This document shows, piece after piece, positions 59,114 through 64,000 of a stretch of 64,000 nt of DNA (position 1 is its first letter; every line of letters begins with the position of its first letter). The stretch lies in the NCBI GenBank assembly GCA_040004035.1, contig JAMPLN010000019.1. One strand, given 5' to 3'. The notes beneath the pieces were generated by a model. That model was given only the letters and a program-made list of their open reading frames with translations. It had not been told where the DNA came from and ran no database searches. Both the position numbers and the translations under genes were made by a program. Source of the DNA: Microcoleus vaginatus_C. GTDB lineage: Bacteria > Cyanobacteriota > Cyanobacteriia > Cyanobacteriales > Microcoleaceae.

Positions 59114-60895
59114 ATGCCCATTCCCAAACTCAGTGAAACAACGATCGAGCATAACACCTCTGCCCAATCCCTCAAGCGGGGTGAAGCTTACTATTTAGCT
59201 GGCAATGTTACTAGCGCAGTCCGGCGTGGCAATATGGTGCAAGCAGTAGTGGAGGGTTCCGAAGTAGAACCCTACCGTGTTACCCTGCCCTTTGATGATG
59301 CCGGATTAGCATCTACATTATTCTGCACTTGTGCTTACGAGAACGGTGGGTGGTGTAAACACATTGTGGCGACGCTGTTATTGTGTCTGCGGCAACCCGA
59401 AATAATTGAGCAGCGCCCGACACTGGAACAATTGCTCGATCGCCTCAACGATGTACAAACCCAGCAATTAATACAGCATTTAGTAAAAAAAGAACCATCA
59501 CTCATTGATGCGATCGAACGATACATTAACTTAAGTGCTATTCCTGCACCTTCAAACCAACCAACCAAAGCACCCCGCCACACCTCCATCGATCCTGCTC
59601 CCTTTCGACACCAAGTACGACGAATTTTGCGAGAGGCTGTGAGGTGTTTCGAGGATGGATGGGAGGAAGAAGACCCGATTACAGAAGAACTTTTAGATGT
59701 AATTCAGCGAGCCCAGGAATTCAGCGAACAGGGGGATGGCAACAACGCCTTAGTAATTTTAGAAGCCATCACCACAGCCTGCGTTGAAAATTGGAATGAT
59801 GTAGCAGAATATGGCGCTGAAAATTATGAGATAGCTAACGCTTTGAATGAAGCTTGGACAGAAGCCATTTTGACGGCTCAACTAACTGCTGAAGAAGAGA
59901 TTGATCTCCAGGTGATGTTAGAAGCTTGGCAAGATGAATGGGATTGTGATTTCAGCATGAGCTTGGAAGCTTTACGCCAAGGTTGGGACGACCCCCTACT
60001 CCAACAGGTACTGGAAGGAAACATTACTGGGCAAGGAGTTTGGGCTGGTGACGCACCAAACTGTGCTCACGACTTAGCATTGATTCGCTTGCAAATCCTC
60101 GATCGCCAGGAACGCGATCAAGAATACTTATACTTAGCCCAAGCAGAAGGTTGTGCTCAACAATACTTGACGATGTTAACTCGTTTGGGGAGAGTAGAAG
60201 AAGCAGTGGAAGCTGCTGCTACCCAGATGCAATCAGCGGAAGATGCTTTGGCTCTCGTTCAAACTTTAAAACAACAGGGAGCCTTAGAACAAGCTCTGAA
60301 AATTTGCCAAGCTGGGTTAAAATTGTCAGGTCATTGCCATTACCAACTGGCAACATCGATGAGTGAGTTGGCTGTTGAGTTGGGCGAAGACGAACTTGCG
60401 TTAAATGCTAGAATCCAGATATTTAAACTAAAACCATCTTTTAGCGATTATAGTTTAGTGAAGGAGTTAGCCAGGGATAGTTGGTCAACTTTGAAAGCAG
60501 ATTTGTTAGCAACTCTGAAAAGTAATGAAAGTTGGAATTTTACTGACGCGAAGGTTGATATTTTTCTGGATGAGGGAATGATTGAAGATGCGATCGCCCT
60601 TGCTGATGGCTTGAGTTATTACCACTCAGCACTGATTCACCGAGTAATGGGGGCTGCTATCAGCCACAGCCCCGATTGGGTAATCACTAATGCTTGTGGG
60701 CGGGCTGCATCGATTATGGATCAAGGGAAATCAAGCGAGTACAATCTTGCGATTAAGTGGTTGGAAAAAGCCCGCGCTGCCTATTTACACACTGGGCAAA
60801 ATATTCAGTGGTCTGCTTATCGTTCTCAACTGATGCAAGTACACAGTCGGAAGCGGAAGTTGATGGAAATGCTCAAAAGTCCCAATTTAGATTGA
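59114..60895 (+). CDS. SWIM zinc-finger protein with helical repeats
   Basis: The 593-residue protein has a SWIM motif near the N-terminus (FCTCAYENGGWCKHIVATLLL: CxC at about 75-77 with C and H about ten residues on). The remainder is a long helical repeat region (for example RLGRVEEAVEAAATQMQSAEDALALVQTLKQQGALEQALKICQAGL). SWIM proteins bind DNA or proteins; the function here is unknown. It stands alone. Confidence 0.82.
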   Translation: MPIPKLSETTIEHNTSAQSLKRGEAYYLAGNVTSAVRRGNMVQAVVEGSEVEPYRVTLPFDDAGLASTLFCTCAYENGGWCKHIVATLLLCLRQPEIIEQRPTLEQLLDRLNDVQTQQLIQHLVKKEPSLIDAIERYINLSAIPAPSNQPTKAPRHTSIDPAPFRHQVRRILREAVRCFEDGWEEEDPITEELLDVIQRAQEFSEQGDGNNALVILEAITTACVENWNDVAEYGAENYEIANALNEAWTEAILTAQLTAEEEIDLQVMLEAWQDEWDCDFSMSLEALRQGWDDPLLQQVLEGNITGQGVWAGDAPNCAHDLALIRLQILDRQERDQEYLYLAQAEGCAQQYLTMLTRLGRVEEAVEAAATQMQSAEDALALVQTLKQQGALEQALKICQAGLKLSGHCHYQLATSMSELAVELGEDELALNARIQIFKLKPSFSDYSLVKELARDSWSTLKADLLATLKSNESWNFTDAKVDIFLDEGMIEDAIALADGLSYYHSALIHRVMGAAISHSPDWVITNACGRAASIMDQGKSSEYNLAIKWLEKARAAYLHTGQNIQWSAYRSQLMQVHSRKRKLMEMLKSPNLD

Positions 60896-60952
60896 GCCTT
60901 AAGTTTACCGTAAACCCAAGTGAAAGCGACCCAACCCAGGATCGAATAAACC

Positions 60953-61564
60953 TTACTTAATTTTTGCTTTCACGGCCCTAGATTCCACTGTGAATCCTGG
61001 AATATCTTGCAGTTCTGTTTCGCTCAAACTGTACTGTTCGCAAACCAAACTCAAACGAGTTCCGGTACTTTTAACAGCGTTGACAGAGTGAGTCAAATCT
61101 CCTTGAAAATAGATCAGCGAGTTGGCTTGCGGCTTAATCTGCCCGACTTGCTGTTTGTTGCGCCGCAGTATCAACTCTCCCCCTTGCAAGTTCGGCGGTA
61201 CTTGTACGTACAAAACGCTGACGGCTGCGGGAGGTTCAACCGTTTTGCAGTACGATCGCAAAGATCGATCGATATGCGGATCGACGCGGGAACCTTCACC
61301 CAGCAACAGGGGGTTGAGGTAAAAAGCATTGCATTCAGGCTGTAATGCTTGGTCTAGATAGGGTTTGAACAAAGGGAACCGCCGTTCTACTTCGGCGATT
61401 TCCGAACGTTGAAACACCACGGAAAACCCTTTTGTGCCAATGAAATCGCGATTGAGGTTGTTGATTGCTAGATAAGGGGAGGCTAGAATTGCTCCTCGCA
61501 AGTCGTTGAGGTAGTCGATCGAGAAAGCGTTAGGATGTTGGCTATAGTATTTCAAGGCACTCAA
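60953..61564 (-). CDS. 2-oxoglutarate/Fe(II)-dependent oxygenase-like protein
   Basis: The 203-residue protein has the iron-binding triad pattern HxD (PHID, about residues 97-100) and a distal His (GDLTHSV), followed by TRLSLVCEQ with the 2-oxoglutarate Arg. It would hydroxylate a small molecule or protein; substrate unknown. The only possible start is TTG at 61564, because a stop codon lies two codons upstream in frame. The usual family start LKYYSQ fits this. Confidence 0.8.
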   Translation of the reverse strand: MSALKYYSQHPNAFSIDYLNDLRGAILASPYLAINNLNRDFIGTKGFSVVFQRSEIAEVERRFPLFKPYLDQALQPECNAFYLNPLLLGEGSRVDPHIDRSLRSYCKTVEPPAAVSVLYVQVPPNLQGGELILRRNKQQVGQIKPQANSLIYFQGDLTHSVNAVKSTGTRLSLVCEQYSLSETELQDIPGFTVESRAVKAKIK

Positions 61565-61673
61565 AAATCATCAAAGTTTAAGGAAACAGCAGATAGAAAT
61601 GCAGCAATCGCTCAGACTTGGGATTGGGATTGCTTCGTTGCGGGCAATGATCTAATAATGTTTAGAAGCTGTT

Positions 61674-63278
61674 TTAAACCTCCGGCGGCAAGTCCACGCT
61701 GTAGAGAATTTTGCCTTCAAGGTTGTGCAGCGCCACAGTCATCACCTGACTATCGCCATTAATTTTAACCGTACCAAAGAACTGAAAACCTTTTGTAGGA
61801 GGTAGATTTTCTACTTCTCCCGGCGGCAAGCTTTGGAACTTAACTAAGGGACCAAAAGTATTGTCAAGCTTGTTTGGTCCGTAAGTTCCAGCGTGAAGCG
61901 GCCCGGCAACAAACTCCCAAAACGGTTTAAAATCAGTGAATTGAGCTTGACCGGGATCGTAGTAGTGCGCGGCAGCATAATGCACGTCAGCGGTCAGCCA
62001 AACGACATTTTGGATATTGTTTTGCTGGATAAAGCGCAACAATTGGGCAAGTTCGAGTTCGCGTCCTAATGCAGGACCATCTCCATTGGCGAGGTTCTCA
62101 AATTTGCCGCTGTTTTTGCCATCTTCAATCACCAATCCGAGCGGCATATCGCTAGCAATTACTTTCCACCTTGCCTTTGAATTCTGCAATTTTTTCTTTA
62201 ACCAGCTAACTTGAGCATTACCTAAAAACGCCGTTTCTTCACTTGCTGCTGTCTGACGGTTGGTAGTGTTTAGTCCTCGGTAGCTACGCATATCCAGCAT
62301 AAAAATTTCCAGGGAAGAACCGTAATTGAACGAACGGTAAATCCGTTCTGGGTCGTTGGCATCGAAGCGGAGCGGCGTATACTCCATAAATGCTTGCTTG
62401 CCTCGCGCTGCCAGTAAAGAACTGCTCTTGACTTTGTAGCGGTCATCGCTCATTAGCATCTCGCCGGGATACCAGTTGTTTGTAGTTTCGTGGTCATCCC
62501 ACTGAACTAGCTGAGGCACTTCGGCGTTGAAGCGCCGGATGTTATTGTCTAGCAGGTTGTAAATGTAATTTCCGCGAAACTCTGTTAAGGTTTCAGCTAC
62601 TTTTGACTTTTCTTCTGTTGTGATGTTTTTCCAGATGCTACCGTCGTCAAGTTTTACCTCAGATTTAATCGGATTATCTGCATAGATGTAATCGCCAGAA
62701 TGAATGAAGAAGTCTGGCTTAAGCTGCCTGATAGTTTCATAAATTTTCATGCCGCCCCATTCAGAATTGATACCCCAACCCTGTCCGGCGGTGTCTCCCG
62801 ACCAGGCAAAAAAGATGTCGCGCTTGCTGTTTGGAGGTGTGCGGAAACTCCCCGTAACGGGGGCGCTGTAGATGTTTGGATCGGCTAAATTCTGGAAGCT
62901 GACTCGGTAGAATATTTGCCGATCGGCTGGTAGGTCAATCAGGTTAATACGCGCCGTGTAATCGCTAGTTTCCAACGCTGCAGGTCCGATGATGCGCTGC
63001 ACGTTGCCGAAGGAGTCGGCGGTGTCATATTCGACTATCATCCGGGAGGAGCGATCGCACCGACTCCAAATCACCGCACTGTTGCCGGTAATATCACCGC
63101 TAGCAACACCGTATGGAATGCTGGGGCGCATCCGAGCCGAGGTGATAATTGCCGGTGCAGAAGATTGTGCTAACCCAGATTTCGATCGCAGGTTTGCGAC
63201 AACAATACCGCTACCTACAATTGCCGAACCGAGTAGAAAATTGCGGCGGCTGAGTTGGTCTTGTTTTTTACGTTTCAT
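61674..63278 (-). CDS. PhoD-family alkaline phosphatase, Tat-exported
   Basis: The 534-residue protein starts with a twin-arginine signal (SRRNFLLGSAIVGSGIVV) and has the PhoD pattern: FFAWSGDTAGQGWGINSEWGG, FFIHSGDYIYADNP, VQWDDHETTNNWYPGE, and VVWLTADVHYAAAHYY. These ligate the iron/calcium centre of the phosphodiesterase/phosphomonoesterase. It acts in the periplasm on organic phosphate, often under phosphate starvation. The ATG at 63278 follows GAGGG; an upstream ATG at 63290 is possible. No Pho box was recognised. Confidence 0.93.
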   Translation of the reverse strand: MKRKKQDQLSRRNFLLGSAIVGSGIVVANLRSKSGLAQSSAPAIITSARMRPSIPYGVASGDITGNSAVIWSRCDRSSRMIVEYDTADSFGNVQRIIGPAALETSDYTARINLIDLPADRQIFYRVSFQNLADPNIYSAPVTGSFRTPPNSKRDIFFAWSGDTAGQGWGINSEWGGMKIYETIRQLKPDFFIHSGDYIYADNPIKSEVKLDDGSIWKNITTEEKSKVAETLTEFRGNYIYNLLDNNIRRFNAEVPQLVQWDDHETTNNWYPGEMLMSDDRYKVKSSSLLAARGKQAFMEYTPLRFDANDPERIYRSFNYGSSLEIFMLDMRSYRGLNTTNRQTAASEETAFLGNAQVSWLKKKLQNSKARWKVIASDMPLGLVIEDGKNSGKFENLANGDGPALGRELELAQLLRFIQQNNIQNVVWLTADVHYAAAHYYDPGQAQFTDFKPFWEFVAGPLHAGTYGPNKLDNTFGPLVKFQSLPPGEVENLPPTKGFQFFGTVKINGDSQVMTVALHNLEGKILYSVDLPPEV

Positions 63279-63476
63279 GGCTACCCTCATCTTTAAAAAT
63301 ACCGAGACTGTACTTGGGCTAATTTGTGATGTACGCAACAATCAGCAAATTCACCGCTGTTCCTGAGACGCCCCGAACTCGGAGGAGGAAAACAACTCCC
63401 ACAGACAAAGGCAGGTTTTCTATCAAGTTTTAGTGTACCCCGAAAAAGCAACCATCTAGACCACCAAAGCACAATA

Positions 63477-63695
63477 TTAACCATGTGTCTTCGCTTTTTC
63501 CTCTGCTAGTGCTTTCGCTAAACCAGCAGCAGCTTCAAAAGAATCATATAAACCTTGATTAGCTACTTTGTTCTGAACATCCAATGGGATTAAACCTGAT
63601 TCATTCAATAATTAGTCTACTACCAAATTTAGTAGCAAAATTTGATCGGAGTGAGATAACTCTTTGAGGAGGGGTAAAATTTCGGTAAGAGGCAT
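63477..63695 (-). pseudogene. Small protein gene with an internal TAA
   Basis: From the ATG at 63695 the frame reads MPLTEILPLLKELSHSDQILLLNLVVD, meets TAA at 63612-63614, then continues as LLNESGLIPLDVQNKVANQGLYDSF and on to a proper stop, 72 codons in all. The amino-acid character is uniform across the stop, so it looks like a nonsense mutation in a helical, antitoxin-like protein. A sequencing error is also possible. Confidence 0.55.
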
Positions 63696-63783
63696 AAGTT
63701 AATCGCACAATTCACTTCAACTGTACCAATTCCTCTCTCAAAATCAGCATCCTCCCGCCGAATTTAATCCGAGTGCGAATGTT

Positions 63784-63850
63784 CCCAAACCCCCCCAACC
63801 CCCCCTTAGTAAGGGGGGGCAAGAAATTATAGACCAACCCCCCCTTAGGA
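63784..63850. repeat. CCCCCCC/GGGGGGG palindromic repeat
   Basis: ACCCCCCCTTAGTAAGGGGG and a second CCCCCCTTAGG half lie in the spacer before the right-edge gene. It is the same type as the palindrome inside the WD40 gene. Confidence 0.65.
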
Positions 63851-63877
63851 ATGAAAATTTAATAACTTTAGCGTCTG

Positions 63878-64000
63878 CTAAATAGTCGGAACTGCACGAT
63901 AATTCCATTTTGGTAGATATTCATCAAAAATAATTTTCATTGTTTCTTTAAATCCCTTAGCTACTTTTCGACCAGTTTCATAAATTTTATCGATTACATT
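63878..64000 (-). CDS. C-terminal fragment of a probable transposase
   Basis: The frame enters from the right edge and ends at TAG (63878-63880). The visible 40 residues end FDEYLPKWNYRAVPTI; a WNY...P end recalls ISAzo13-like transposases. The start lies outside the window, so this is a low-certainty call. Confidence 0.35.
   Translation of the reverse strand, partial: NVIDKIYETGRKVAKGFKETMKIIFDEYLPKWNYRAVPTI

Noticed and set aside
63279..63420. Pho box upstream of phoD
   Set aside because: I looked for CTTAACCT-type direct repeats and saw none convincing.

Overview
The window is chromosomal DNA from a filamentous cyanobacterium, most like the Microcoleus / Oscillatoria / Phormidium group (inference). 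The evidence is dense HIP1-type GCGATCGC sites, a cyanobacterial NDH-1 cluster in the order ndhA-ndhI-ndhG-ndhE, psb28, a CrtQ-type zeta-carotene desaturase followed by an SRPBCC gene, a tmRNA with an ANNIV-type tag, three eukaryote-like Ser/Thr kinases, a Roco (LRR-GTPase) protein, and intergenic regions full of heptamer tandem repeats and palindromic repeats.

Layout. 0-5 kb: the 3' end of a GT39-like membrane glycosyltransferase, a GNAT acetyltransferase, small orphans, a ParE-type toxin-antitoxin pair and a kinase with a Pro-rich linker. 5-9.2 kb: ssrA with its promoter and terminator, then ndhA-I-G-E encoding membrane-arm and Fe-S subunits of NDH-1. 9.4-18 kb: a secreted AGE-like barrel protein, folB, a second kinase, a HEAT-FGE protein, proA and an M48 membrane protease. 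18-26 kb: a mostly minus-strand accessory block with a methyltransferase, a small CxxC ORF, a parvulin, a Ca-binding PPC-like protein, a duplicated DUF4242 protein, a transposase relic and a large BTAD/ATPase regulator. 26-35 kb: an SMP-30-like lactonase, a GT-C-like membrane protein, a beta-helix/SLH protein, psb28, moaB/mog, an Ada-like repair regulator and a cytochrome P450. 35-47 kb: higBA with a visible promoter and tandem operators, an abortive-infection gene, a methyltransferase, an orphan, a glutathionyl-hydroquinone reductase-like protein, the Roco protein, an MFS transporter and an orphan AbiEii-like nucleotidyltransferase. 47-58 kb: a TIGR01777 epimerase, a DUF3352 protein, small and TPR proteins, an A-type Fe-S carrier, an Asp-rich protein, mazEF, crtQ plus SRPBCC, and a zinc-ribbon/kinase/WD40 protein. 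58-64 kb: tRNA-Val(GAC), a SWIM protein, a 2OG-Fe(II) oxygenase, a Tat-exported PhoD phosphatase, a nonsense-mutated small gene and the tail of a probable transposase.

How the genes relate. Housekeeping genes (ndh, ssrA, proA, folB, psb28, crtQ, Fe-S carrier) are separated by accessory genes for signalling (three kinases, Roco, BTAD regulator) and for stress or defence (three toxin-antitoxin pairs, Abi, AbiEii-like). The clearest unexplained structure is in the spacers. I count six MITE-like elements: one with an exact 10-bp target duplication, two flanked by TA, one flanked by CTAG, and two copies of a shared family in opposite orientation. There are also several unrelated 7-bp tandem arrays and palindromic repeats that have entered coding sequence twice, once as an in-frame insertion in a WD40 domain and once at the 3' end of a gene. 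I found no complete insertion sequence, prophage, CRISPR array or intact biosynthetic cluster.
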